A stretch of 64,000 nucleotides of DNA, taken from NCBI GenBank assembly GCA_003665825.1, contig QPFY01000006.1, forward strand, positions 1,550,001 through 1,614,000. The letters are read 5' to 3'. A program made the translations under genes and the position numbers. Of the stretch, positions 47,566 to 58,613 are shown one piece after another (the first letter of the stretch is position 1; every line of letters starts with the position of its first letter). Origin of the DNA: Microbotryum silenes-acaulis. Taxonomy: Eukaryota > Basidiomycota > Microbotryomycetes > Microbotryales > Microbotryaceae. The notes beneath the pieces are model-generated. The model was not told the origin of the DNA. It did no database searches and saw only the letters and a program-made list of their open reading frames with translations.

Positions 47566-48687
47566 TCAGTCTGCTTTGCCGACGAAGGCCTTGCAGGCAT
47601 CGATTTGAGCCGCCAGCTCCTACGCAAGGACCGATTGACCACAAGCATGCTGGTTAGTTTCCTGGTTGGGAAGAGATGAAGCTGTAACAGCGGAATAGGG
47701 GTGACTGACGGGGAATAGTTCTTTCGCCGCCGCCTTGCGATTCTTCGCGGTGGGCGTTTGAGGGGGGTCAAAGGAGGCCGCAATGCCCTTCAACGTGGCG
47801 AAGTCCAAACGCGAAAGGTCTTGCACGGCTAGATCGAGTACAGGCTCGATGTACGGTCAGTTCTCTTGAGGTGCCAATGTGATCCCGGCAACGATTTACT
47901 TACTGTAATGTTTGACCGAACTGGCCGCCTCCTTGCCTCCCTTTCGCGCCGTGCGGCGAGTGACCCTCGACACGCTCATTGGCATTCTCGCAATGATCGG
48001 TTCACGACGGGTTTGATGCTCGGACTACGACACATTTTGGTGATTAGCGTACCGCGGGAACGAACGAGGACAGCGTGTCTTGAAGTGGAGCTTACATTGG
48101 ACGCGATCACAACGTGCTGCGCCGCCAAGATCGATTCGAGTCCCGCTTCCGAGTGGGGAGAAGGTGACCCTATTTCAGAACCAATGTGGTTCGGAGATTC
48201 GCAATCGACCACTTGAGACGTGGTGGCGTCCGACCCCATGATGCTTGGCGCCTTGTCGTGGTCGCGAGTCATGGTGCCATCACCTACGACCTCGAGGCTT
48301 TTGGCGCTCGCAGAATCACTCGCAGTGACGTTGTCGTTCAAGCCTTTGCGACGTTTGGTGGCGCTAGTGGAGGAACTTTTGGCCACATTCGCAATTTTGG
48401 TGGCGAGAAGTTGCTTGACGACGAGCGAAGTAGGAGGCCACATCTGCAGAGCCGGGTACCTCGATTCGATGACATCAACAGCCAATTGGACCCTGATATC
48501 GTGCTGCGAGCCGAACGCAATGCCGGTCTTGAAGATACTGGAGGCAGATGAAGAGGGAGAAGAGATGGTCGTAGACGAAGAGGAGATGCGCGGTCCGAAG
48601 GAGCTCGACGATCTGGAACTCGAATTGGGCTCGGAAGCGCAGGAGGAACATGATAGTGACAGAGATACCAGCGATACGGACTCCCAT
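47566..48687 (-). CDS. Unknown protein divergently paired with the Tnp2-like transposase (5' end uncertain)
   Basis: Four exons are supported: 48096 upward to about 48518 or beyond, 48024-47904, 47828-47710 and 47619-47566, with phases agreeing and a stop at 47566-47568. The continuous part contains DIRVQLAVDVIESRYPALQ, SLVVKQLLATKIANVAK, a possible nuclear signal ATKRRKG, an acidic/Ser-rich middle, then RREPIIARMPMSVSRVTRRT and DLSRLDFATLKGIAASFD, ending ACKAFVGKAD. No domain is recognised. No ATG fits the long frame upstream of 48518; a start at 48687 with a short intron is one option. Its head-to-head position and shared palindrome suggest an accessory protein of the same transposon. Confidence 0.5.
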
Positions 48688-48758
48688 GCGGGTGGAGCGT
48701 AAAGCGATGATGTTGGAATCAACGATGATCCCGAAATGATCAACAAAAGAAGAAGAAC

Positions 48759-48831
48759 GGCTGGACCAGGAGTCGAACCTGGGTCGCTTTCATTTCATTA
48801 GAAAAGCTTTGACCAACTAAGCTATCCGGCC
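48759..48831 (-). tRNA. tRNA-like gene, left copy (degenerate anticodon arm)
   Basis: 73 nt with acceptor GGCCGGA/TCCAGCC (one C-A mismatch), a D arm and a perfect T arm (CCAGG TTCGACT CCTGG). The A box TAGCTTAGTTGG and B box GGTTCGACTCC match pol III consensus, and a TTTT run follows. The anticodon arm is odd: standard numbering gives A instead of U at position 33. An Ile-AAT-like ancestor (CTAATGA) is possible. Transcription is plausible; decoding function is doubtful. Confidence 0.6.
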
Positions 48832-48841
48832 CCTGATATCA

Positions 48842-49226
48842 GTGCAAGGTCTACTAACACCTTCAACAGATGAGAACGTTTTGGGAGGCGCGGCAGAGGA
48901 AGAGGATGTCCAAGGGGAGGGAGAAGAGCCCGAGCCCACTGAAGATGAGATTGCCGCGCTTGAGGCTCATCTCGCCGAGCTTGGTGCCGAAGGTGATTCA
49001 AAGTCTTGCTGTGCTTCAAGTGGTCATATTTGACACGGACACGAGGGCTGATGCAGTACCCACCTCATACAGGACTTCAAAGTCGAACGCTTCCGCCCCA
49101 TGACCTTGCAAAGCTACAACTCTACATGTTCAAGCGGGACCATTCGCTTTCGAGGGACGCTTGGACTGACCTCCTCACATTGCTGTGCACCTACACCTTC
49201 CACAACGCCGACCTCAGCGACGGGTC
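48842..49226. other. Loop of the palindrome, with an acidic plus-strand ORF fragment
   Basis: The loop (48870-49226) contains an open plus-strand stretch rich in Glu (GAAEEEDVQGEGEEPEPTED, then EIAALEAHLAELGAEGD; frame 48842-49033). It looks like the acidic tail of a protein but lacks a start or joined exon. It may be a captured gene fragment. Confidence 0.35.
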
Positions 49227-49264
49227 CTGTTGAAGGTGTTAGTAGACCTTGCACTGATATCAGG

Positions 49265-49336
49265 GGCCGGATAGCTTAGTTGGTCAAAGCTTTTCTAATG
49301 AATGGAAGCGACCCAGGTTCGACTCCTGGTCCAGCC
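49265..49336 (+). tRNA. tRNA-like gene, right copy (degenerate anticodon arm)
   Basis: Inverted partner of the left copy, one nucleotide shorter, with changes only in the anticodon arm (AATGAATGGAAGC versus AATGAAATGAAAGC). A and B boxes are intact. Its TTCTTCTTCTTTTG follow-on provides a pol III terminator about 45 bp upstream of the transposase ATG. Confidence 0.6.
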
Positions 49337-49383
49337 GTTCTTCTTCTTTTGTTGATCATTTCGGGATCATCGTTGATTCCAAC

Positions 49384-51984
49384 ATGTCCGAGTACAAAAT
49401 GGCCCGAACGATACGACATCTCACCGGCTTTAGAACTGTAGAGGTCGGGAAGTGCCCCAAAGGTTGCGTGTCCTATGGCGCCAAACGGCTCCAAGATCTT
49501 GAGGAGTGTCCGACGCCCGGGTGCCGCGAGAAACGTTTCACGCTGGGGAAGAATGGCGAGAAGATTGAACGGTCAACGCAGCGCTTTTATGACCCCGCCC
49601 CTTTTGCTAAAGCGCTTCGTGCACACCCAGTAATCGGCCCTACCCTCGCCAATGCCAAGCCGAGCGACGAGGTCGTCGACTTACACAAGGCGTCAGGTGG
49701 CTCGGGCTCTTACCCGGTCGTGAGGCGATGGGTCGACGGCTTACACGCACGGACGCTTTACGCAAACGGCGATCTCAAGCCGGATGACATCCCTCTTGCA
49801 ACCTTCTCCGATGGAACCGAAGTGCTCGCGCACTCCAACGCCAATCGCAAGGTCAACGCCCACATCTCTGGGGTGATACCCATGACCCTGCCCCCCGAAC
49901 TTCGTTGGAAGCTATCATCGCACTTTGTCATCTCTGTAAACGGCCCTCAGAAACCCAAAGACGAGCAGTCATTCCTCGAAAGATTTTGTCAACAGCTTCA
50001 CATCTTCGAAGGGGAGCGTTCATCCTTTTCAGCCGCTCGGGACAGGCACGTGCTTTGCAGAGACAGGATCGTGGCTTGCATAGCCGACACGCTGGAGCAA
50101 GCAGCCCTTGGAAACCTCGTGGGAGCAAGAGGCCTCGCTTCGTGCTTAATCTGCTCGATCATCAGCATACCTCATTACGCACCTGGAAACACCAAAGGCT
50201 ATCTGCCGTTCTGTGTTCCTCATGCGAAAGCGTTCGAAAACGACGAGGGAGTGGTCGTATCGGTGCTCGACCATCCCGAGTGGGCTGGGCTTGTCGACAC
50301 CGCCACGACATTCCAAACCCCTGGTGGACGAGACGTTCGACTGGATAGCGAGCGCAACTACAAGCACTACCGTCGGGTGGTTGAAGCAATGAAACGACAC
50401 CCGACCAAGCTCGAATCGCTGCGGCGTCGCACGGGGATCTCAGGCGAAGCTCCGATCGAGGCGCTTGACCTGTTCAAGGATGCGTACTCCACGTTCCTAC
50501 CATTGGATTATATGCATCTGATTGGTATCAACAGTGGCAGCACTTTCATCGATATCCTCGTCGGCGACTTGGACTCGAAAGCACGCAGGCACTCCATGAC
50601 GTTGACCTCCGACGCGATCGCTCGCATGACTCGTGCGCAGCTGTTGTCTCGGCCGTACCTTGCGAGAGTGGAGGGTGTGATTCTCAGGCCCTTAGCCGAG
50701 AAAAGGAAAAAATGGAAAGCAATCGAACGGGAACTGTTCATCTTGCGTGACCTGGGACCGCTTTCGTACGAGCAATTCAAGGAACCCGAGTTCGAGCAAC
50801 TGACGGCGATGAAGACCGATGTCTTCATCGACGACTCCGTTGACTTTTTCGATCGCCTACCGGACGTGGACCGGCTCGAACAACCTCGTCTGTACGAGCT
50901 CGATGAAAAGGGCGAGGTTCCCATCACGTACACCTACCTCTATGTTCTCATCGAACAGACGCTGCTACTGCGCATTATCTATGATCGAGATCCCGAGTTC
51001 CTTCATCTGTTCCCCGCCACGAATCATCGTCTTGTGCACGTTCCCGATGTTATGAAAAGAATGGGGCCGCTTCGCGAGTACTCGGCTTGCGGAACGGAGA
51101 CGATGATGGGTTACATCAAAGGGGGGATGAGAAGTAAGTCAAAACCCGTCGAGTCTGGCATGAATTCGGCGGAGATGCGGAACATGATGATGATCCTCCG
51201 ACTCAAGTACGACATACCTACAATGAACGATTTCCGGGACACTTTGCCGAGGGATCATGCCTTGCATGCCCAGCTGCCGGGCTACAAGCTGCACACGCTC
51301 AAGAAAACGGCGCAACGCCCTTCGCAAGATTTCGTCGACTTGACCGAAGAGGTCGCAGTCTTCCACGGAGGCAGTGTCACGTCGATAAGTCTCTGGGGTC
51401 GAATGCAAACGAATACACCAAGAACCATCTATGCGATGAACTTTGGTAGCTCGCTCGACGAAGGATGGCGGCGCCTTGAGGGTGCAGGGACATCGGCAGT
51501 CACGTTGCTCGGATCCGGTAACGAGATGCGAAATACGCAAGGCACCGTCAACTGCAAGACGGCTAGATTCGTGCGAGTGAGTACCACCAAATCAACTCGT
51601 CGCATCTGATGTCAGCCGAGAGATTCTTGACAGCCAATCTGGGATCCACAGATGTCAATGGAGGCCGACAATTCACAGCGCGCCGGCGAAGTTGTGTGTT
51701 TTGTTGAGCTAGGTATAACGACGCTGAAGGAGAAGCGATTGCTTTCTTTGGTCGATGCCTTCCCAGTTGCCATGGACATCCGGGGGTTGTACGAGAGATT
51801 CGATGTAGATGGTCCTCGCACCCTCAGCCTGATCGGCGTCGAGCGTATCCGCCAACTCGTGTCCATCATCCCGAATACGATGCGGTCGCCTCCCACCGCG
51901 GCCGAGCTTGCGCAAGGCGCAGGGCCAGCTGTAACAGCTCCCGACACATATGCGATATCTGTGTTTCCACATTCAACTATGTAA
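49384..51984 (+). CDS. Tnp2-like (CACTA/EnSpm, fungal Plavaka-type) transposase, about 841 aa, two exons
   Basis: Predicted DNA transposase of the Tnp2 family. Exons 49384-51576 and 51652-51984 join in phase (CGA|ATG). The N-terminus has a zinc-binding layout CPKGC...ECPTPGC. Next come PFAKALRAHP, RRWVDGLHARTLY, IPLATFSDGTEVL (candidate first catalytic Asp in SDG) and ISGVIPMTLPPELRWK, in the order seen in basidiomycete Tnp2 proteins. The domain GSGSYPVVRRWVDGL precedes NGPQKPKDEQSFLERF. The central LPLDYMHLIGINSG resembles the DxxH segment of the family, and YSACGTETMMGYIK lies near the C-terminus. The second exon resembles the C-terminal beta-rich region of Tnp2 proteins. The frame is undamaged, so it may be active. 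Family call is from remembered motif order, without a search. Confidence 0.65.
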
Positions 51985-53530
51985 TTAGAGCACCACTTGA
52001 GACTATATCACGAGTTGTTTGCTGCACTAGGTAAGGTCTCAAAGTCAGGCTGTTCTCGCTTAGTCTACGAGCCAACTGAGAATTGCAGGGCGTAATGGAG
52101 CATTCCCAAGTTGGCGACCTCGTGCAGTTGCAACCGCAGTTGCGAATCCGCGCAACCGCGGTGCCCGCGGTTGAACTGCGGTTAACTTCGGCGCCATCCC
52201 CGCAGCCCGCAGCCGTGCGGCGTGTTGGAATTTCGTTTCCGTAATTTCCGGCTTCAATAAGCACCACGAGAATTTTGAAGCAAATGATTCCTACCCCAAA
52301 AGTTAGGACATAGCCAATCGTCCCCATCACGGGTCTCTCTCGCAGACCCGTTCCGACCAGTAAAATCGACCGCTGGCTCGACGAAGAAACGAAAGCGACC
52401 CCCGCGCGGTCCCCTCTCTCTCTCCTCCCATCCACCCACATCCCACACGGTAAGTCACTCATCCAAACCCAGTTATACGCCGAGCTATGACGACAATCAT
52501 GCCTTGATAGGGACATCACGAACATCTTTCCCCTTTTGGGGGGGGAGGTGGCCTGTTGAGAAACGTTCGAATCAGCTAGTTTAAACTGAGCTCATCGTCA
52601 CCCACACCCCTTTCGTTCTTTGCTGATGAAGGAGGAGGGGAACTCATACGATTTGGATCTGATGCTGACATGGTGTGCGTTGACTTTGTTTAGTCCAGGT
52701 TGCAAGCGATCGATTGCGGTGGTTGGGCCGTGGTTGCGAAGCTTTTCCTCTGCGCCATCATCATTGCTCGACCCGCCGTCAAATCAGACTTCATGTTGTA
52801 TCCTATGTCTTCCCTGTTATTTGACAATCCAACATACAATACAAATTCATTCTTCTACTCTCCGCATGGCGGATCCATGTCCTTGAGATCATGCATTTGG
52901 TCGAGCCTGGCAGGGTCGCATGCGTGGCCGTGTGAAGACGCTGGCTCCAGCCCACGTACGACTTGTTCACCTCTTTTCAAACGAGGCTGTCGTCGTCTCT
53001 AGAGACGCACTCGTGGCCTTTTGACGAGTCACCGGGTTGGCAGACCTTGCCGAGCAGGCGGGCCTTGCAAATTTCGTGTTGCAGCGGGCTTCTCGAACAG
53101 GAGCATTGCACTTTAACAACTTGTCAATCACGGCGCATTCCCATCCCTGTGACCGACAGAGCTATTTTCCTCTTGCCACGTTCCGGCCCGTCTCAATACG
53201 GATCACCACTGCAATGCTTGAGCTACAAGTAGCCTCTTAACATGTCCGAAAAGCTTTCATAATGCAACATCGTAATTTTTCCACATTTCCAAGAGCCGGT
53301 CTCGATATGTATCACTGACAGTCACGGGTTCGGTCTGAAATGAGCTCCTGAGTGATGAGCTCGTGAGCCTTTCGGTTTCAAACGTAAGCAACCCAGCCGG
53401 AACACGCGCAAACTCGTGCAAAGGCCGACGACGTCCCCCACCCGCGATCGGCGGTCACGCCGTCTTCTCTCCCTCTTGGCGCCACATTCCTGCCTCACTA
53501 CAACCCATCCAATCGCATTTTTGACACAAT
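51985..53530. other. Intergenic region; right motif cluster and promoter of the vWA gene
   Basis: The CCGCGGTT cluster lies at 52120-52200. The rest has no supported gene. An out-of-context minus frame across 51977-52525 is low-complexity. Confidence 0.4.
52120..52200. repeat. CCGCGGTTG-type motif cluster, right flank
   Basis: AACCGCAGTTGCG, CAACCGCGGTGCCCGCGGTT and AACTGCGGTTAAC occur within 80 bp. Same words as the left array at 45625-45920. Confidence 0.65.
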
Positions 53531-55679
53531 ATGGTCAGTCTTCTATTACGGTTGCATCTGCGGATGCCTTGTCTCGTCTTGGCCTACACCGTCGCCCTTC
53601 CGCAGCCCCCGTTCCCTCGTGTGGCTGTGCTGCGCCTGGCCGGGGGCGACGTCATCGCACCTGGAGCTGGTCTCCCCGGGAAGACCGCCACCCTAGACCC
53701 TTGCGCCTATGATCAGCACCGACATCGCATTTGGCGTCTTCCGGCATTGTGGATGTCCATATGTATTACACCGCAACTGACGTACGCTGTCTCTCTCTCT
53801 TCCCCTGCTACGGCGACTCGTCGGCCCCACATCGCTCGTCAACCACCATCAGGGACTCGCCGCCAAACTCGCCGCCTCGGGATCAGGCACAACCGGAGGA
53901 GCTGCCCCTCCCTCAGCCCAATACGGTGCACCGCAACAACAGTACGGTGCTCCTCCCCAACAACAACAATACGGTGCGCAACAGCAACAACAGGCTCCGG
54001 CGTATGGTGCCCCTCCGGGAAGTGGAGCACCGGCTTATGGATCACAGCAGAAACCGGCGGGTAATACGTATGCTCCTCCTCCGGGTCCGCCACCTCCTGC
54101 TGGGAATCGACGTGAGTCAACCGGAGAAATAGATATAGCGTTATGGATTAGCGAGAGCTGATGAAGCGAGGGATTGGATACAGCTACGAGTTACGGCGCT
54201 GCTCCTCCACAGGGACAATACGGCCAGCCCCAGCAAGGACAGTACGGCCAACCTCAACAGGGTCAATATGGCCAGCAGCAGCAATATGGTCAGCCGCAGC
54301 AAGGTTAGTCCGAGTCGCCGAGAGTTCGGCTTTGGTAATGGTAACGAATTACGAGGGGTACTGATTTGCACTTTGTTTTGGTTCGGGCAGGTTATGAACA
54401 GCAGCCTCAGTACGGTCAACCTCATCAAGGTGAGTTTCTTATCATCATTCAAGATCCGAGTTCTGAAACGATCAAGCTAATCTGACTCCGAGCTGAAACA
54501 GGCTACGGTCAGCCAGCGCAGTACGGCCAAGCTCACCAGCAGCAGCAGCAGCAGCAGCACGGGGGTGCAGCCCCTGGTGGCGGACCCGACGCCAACGCTA
54601 TCCTTGCCACCTTGCGTCAATGCGTCGTCGACCAAAAGATCACGGCCTTCTACCCTCCCGGCTCGCTCGAGCCCATCGCTGCCAAGATCGCCCAATCCGG
54701 TGCCCTGCCCCGTTTGGCTGGCGAATGGAACGTGCCCATGGAAGTCGCGATCGATACGGCCAAGTTGGCGCTCTTCGACACGGTCCTGTACTGTGATGAT
54801 TCGGGATCGATGGCGTTCGAGGAAGGTGGAACGAGGATCGACGATCTCAAGGTCGTCATCTCGCGTTGCGCCTACGCAACGAGCTTGTTCGATTTCGATG
54901 GTATCCAAGTCCGCTTCATGAAGTCAGTCCTGCGTTCGTGGCATGATCAGTAGCATCGGTTCTGATTGATACTGATCCACACCTTGAACGCATCTGACAG
55001 TTCACGCGTCGAAGGCAATGGCGTCAACTCGGAATCCGCGGCGATGCAGCTCATCGAAAACGTCAAGTTCAGCGGCCTCACTCCCCTCGGTCAAGCCCTG
55101 GACGAAAAAGTCTTGCAACCCCTCGTACTCGGACCCGCGCGAGCAGGTCGTCTCCAGAAACCCGTCGTCGTCATCGCCGTCACCGATGGAATCCCTTCGG
55201 AGCCAAGGGATAATATCACGAGGGTCATCATCAATGCCAATAGGGAGTTGGCGAGGACGAGATACGGCTCGGATGCGATCTCGTATCAGTTCGCGCAGGT
55301 TGGGAACGATCAGAAGGCCAGGGCGTTCTTGGAGGAATTGGATAAGGTCAGTTGCGACTGCGAATGATGAAATTTCGGGAGCGTTGAGTTGCTGACTGAC
55401 GAGTCTTTGTTCCTCTCATTTGTGAAACAGCACCCCGAGATTGGTGACTTGATCGATACGACCAGCAACTACGAAAACGAAGCCGACGATTTCGCGCGCA
55501 ACAACGCCGGTGTCGAGTTGACGCCTTCGTTGTGGTGAGTCTGTTCGGCCAACTTCAATGAGGCTCTGTAAGGAAGCGAACTAACTTGTAGACTTGGGAT
55601 TTTGGCGCGCGGCTCACACAGGCTCGTCAAGTTGTTGCTCGGTCCTATTGATTCGTCGTACGATACCAAGGACGAGTAA
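53531..55679 (+). CDS. vWA-domain protein with Gln/Gly/Tyr-rich N-terminus, 446 aa, eight exons
   Basis: Exons: 53531-53533, 53853-54111, 54184-54303, 54391-54429, 54502-54922, 55011-55347, 55431-55534, 55622-55679; all phases agree, 447 codons. The first coding exon is only the ATG. Residues 2-155 are low complexity: PxYG/QQYG repeats (GQYGQPQQGQYGQPQQGQYG) that could drive condensation. Residues about 160-440 form a vWA-like domain: LYCDDSGSMAFEEGG carries the MIDAS D-x-S-x-S, followed by SGLTPLGQALDEKVL and VVVIAVTDGIPSEP. The rest is acidic and ends YDTKDE. A family of fungal vWA proteins with similar prion-like tails exists, but its role is not known to me. Confidence 0.82.
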
Positions 55680-58613
55680 GAGCACGAGCAAGCTTTAGTC
55701 GATTTGTGTTCGGGGAATTGGGCTTGTGGAAAAGGAAGGAAATCGGATCAATCACACAGCTAGGAACCTTTTAGCTTGCGTGTGTTTGTGTACGTGTGTG
55801 TGCTTGGTACACGGAAACTGAAATTTGTGATGTCGCTTGTGTCTTGAATGCCACTTGAAGCGGGTCTTGGCGTCGAGCCGGGAATTAATGAGTGAGAGAG
55901 GAGACTGGTTTAAGTCGCCTTCTTAGCGACGGGTGGCTACGATTGCAATCAGGAACATGCACAGAAGTGGATCGTGAGATCGAGGCCATCCCCAAGATTG
56001 CCTGCTACACCCATCAGATGCTCCATACCTCTAGTCCGCTTCATATCCGAACCCGCAGTGCGTGACGTGTACGCCTGATCGTATGAGTCACGCGCCAGAA
56101 GGCCGAACGCGCGCCGGCTGCTGGCGACTGGATCACGGATATTGAGCGCACAGCCAGACGTTAGCAGAAGTCACGTGTTGCCTGCGGCGCGACAATCGCA
56201 TGGAGCTCTTTCTCAGCCCCCTACCTGTCTTGATTTATGCCCAACGTCCGCACTTCTTCAGCTTTCGAACCAACACCATGAAATTTGCCACGTCGTCGCA
56301 AGACTCGCTCTCAATCGTTCATCCGTTCCGATGCCGTTCAGCAAAGCCGATCGAGATGATTTGGCGCGTTCAGCACGCCTGGGCGAGACATGTGAACTAG
56401 CACATCTTACACTTAAGGTCGACGAAGGCGCGGAGTTGGGCTGTTATCCAATGTTCACCAACCTACATGAGCCATCGATCGAGCAAGACAGCCATCAATC
56501 GAGCATTACGAGCGCACCGACGTCAGGCTCCCGAGGTCCGCCGTCCACCGCCTTCCATCGCCGTCAACCGCCTACAACGCCCCAAAGCATTCTTGAAGAT
56601 GAGCAGGCCGATAAAGCAGCAAGTAGCGAAACTTGGAATACAGGCTGAGCGAGACCTTCAGATAGGGCAAGTTCAGGAGTCGCCGATAAGGATCAGGTCG
56701 GAGCCAACGTTGGTCGACCACGATCATTGGACTACATGAACGAGTGCAGGTCAATGGTAACAGCTCGAATACTAAGGATTGTATCTGTAATTTCCGTTGC
56801 TATGCTGACATCCGTCGTCACAACATCTTCCAGAGAAAAGGTACCGTGAGTCGTTGCCCGACCATTAGCGCGTTCGCCGTGCCGCTCCGTCTCGTGTACT
56901 GAAGTCGGCATTTCTTTGTTCCCCTTCCCCAGAAGCAATCAGAACGAGTTTCATTCATGTTCCGAAACCAAGTCCGAATCGTTCAACGCATCTATCGGTC
57001 ACTTTGAGCTACCCTTCCCTTCGAGTTTGAATTTACCGAGCCCACCTGGTCCGTATCGTCGAAGATCCGAACGGACGCCGTTTCTCAAGTAAGCAGAGCA
57101 ACCAACAAAGTCAATCCTTACCAAAAAGAACCAAACACACTCTACAAGCATCAGACGGCAAGAGTGTCGGGTCTTGTGCTCCCTCGGCGATTGAGGACGA
57201 GATGTGCTTTGGGACTACGGCGGGACGAAATCGTGACCGATGCGACCACTATTAGGATCGGAACACAAGGAGGACGCAGATTGGCTCCAGGACCTGCCAT
57301 CCAGCGTGCCTTCACTTCACGCTACCAATGAGCTTTGCATCGAAGCTCGCAAGAAGAAGAGCTGGCATGAGTTTATGCTTGGCGGACCATATGACAAGAT
57401 CTTATGACCTCGGCTTGATCATGATCGGCATCGGCATCGGCATCGATCGGCATCCTTCCCGCGCTTCTTCTAGGGGCATCCTCGGTATCTTGGTGGTTCA
57501 TCAATCTTCAATTTACGACTTCTTCCATCGTTCAGGATGTGCACTGATGGATACGAGCGTAAAGAATTGGTCCTCAAGAAGGGTAACTCGAAACTCGTTG
57601 TAGCTTGGATTGGCCTCGCCGAACCTGCGATCTCAATTGACCGGTGCCTTACTCTAGCCATTGGAACTCCAAACACGGTGAGATGTTCGCACAGGTTCTG
57701 TCGAAGGCATTTCTTGTGTTTCAAAGGGTATTTCTTGTAATCCACATCTTCAAAGCCTGCTTTTTTCAGTGCTCTCTACACTGCTGTCCGAGTCTTGAAA
57801 AGGCTTTGAAGTGAGGCGGCTGCGAGCGCAACTGCCCGCCTGTTTCTCAAGCTTAGGCATACCATATCTGTACCTGGTGTAGGTGTACTGGCTACACCGC
57901 GAAATACCGACTTAGGTTTGCAATATGACCTTGTACATCATGTGTTCGTATTTCCTTCTTTCCTTTATTTCCTGTTTCTTTCTTGTCCTTTTTTTCTTTT
58001 TCCGCTTCACCGGCAACTCCCCGGACACGAGTGGCGGCCCCCAAAAAGGGCGTTTTTCCACATGCGCCTCCGGCGGGCCTTTCGGGGGTCTGCACAGCCC
58101 CGACACGCGCAGGCGGGGTTTGGGCTTGGCTTCCTGCCGAAGGCTTCGGACCGTTCCTTCTCCTGAGCGTTCTCTTCCTTCAACTATCCCCGAGTTGGCT
58201 TACGGCGTGGTTGGACGAGAATCACACCAACTTACTAAGCTCGACTTGAGATCGCCCTCCACCTGCATCTCACATCTCCATCGTCCAGAACGAGAGGTTC
58301 GGCCTTCAAGAGCTCCCCGTCAACCGACGACGACGGCTGTTCTCGTCGGCAGGAACGCCGAGCTCTAGCGTGTACGGGCGCAAGGGCGCTTTCCGGACCG
58401 GCTGACGCGCTAACGGCTACGCGGAGTTTTGACTGACGAAGGAACCCAAGGAAAAGAACGGACACTCTTCGTTTTGTGGGAGAGGTCAAGGGAAGGAGAT
58501 GAAGTGAGTGACGAGATCGGTGTAGGTGGATAAGGAACGGTACCTGTGTTGGTGACTGATCGTCATCCGACTCCCCCGACTTCCCGATAACCAGTCCACA
58601 TACCCAACAGCTC
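55680..58613. other. Long intergenic region without a supported gene
   Basis: 2.9 kb. A GT-repeat-like stretch (TGTGTTTGTGTACGTGTGTG) at 55780-55802 and a CATCGG tandem (GGCATCGGCATCGGCATCGA) near 57425-57450. Short frames throughout; none has a domain. Confidence 0.35.

Larger units (their letters stand above)
48710..49385. repeat. Large palindrome (160-bp arms, 357-bp loop) between divergent genes
   Basis: The left arm 48710-48869 (ATGTTGGAATCAACGATGAT...CACCTTCAACAG) is repeated inverted at 49227-49385 with near identity. Each arm contains a tRNA-like sequence pointing outward (left on minus, right on plus). The right arm ends exactly at the transposase start (AACATGTCC; ATG at 49384). 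The only clear internal differences lie in the anticodon arm. Confidence 0.9.

Noticed and set aside
51977..52525. 182-residue minus-strand frame
   Set aside because: Overlaps the CCGCGGTT motif cluster and reads through repeats.
56142..56648. 168-residue plus-strand frame in the long intergenic region
   Set aside because: Composition is not coding-like and no domain or splice support is seen.
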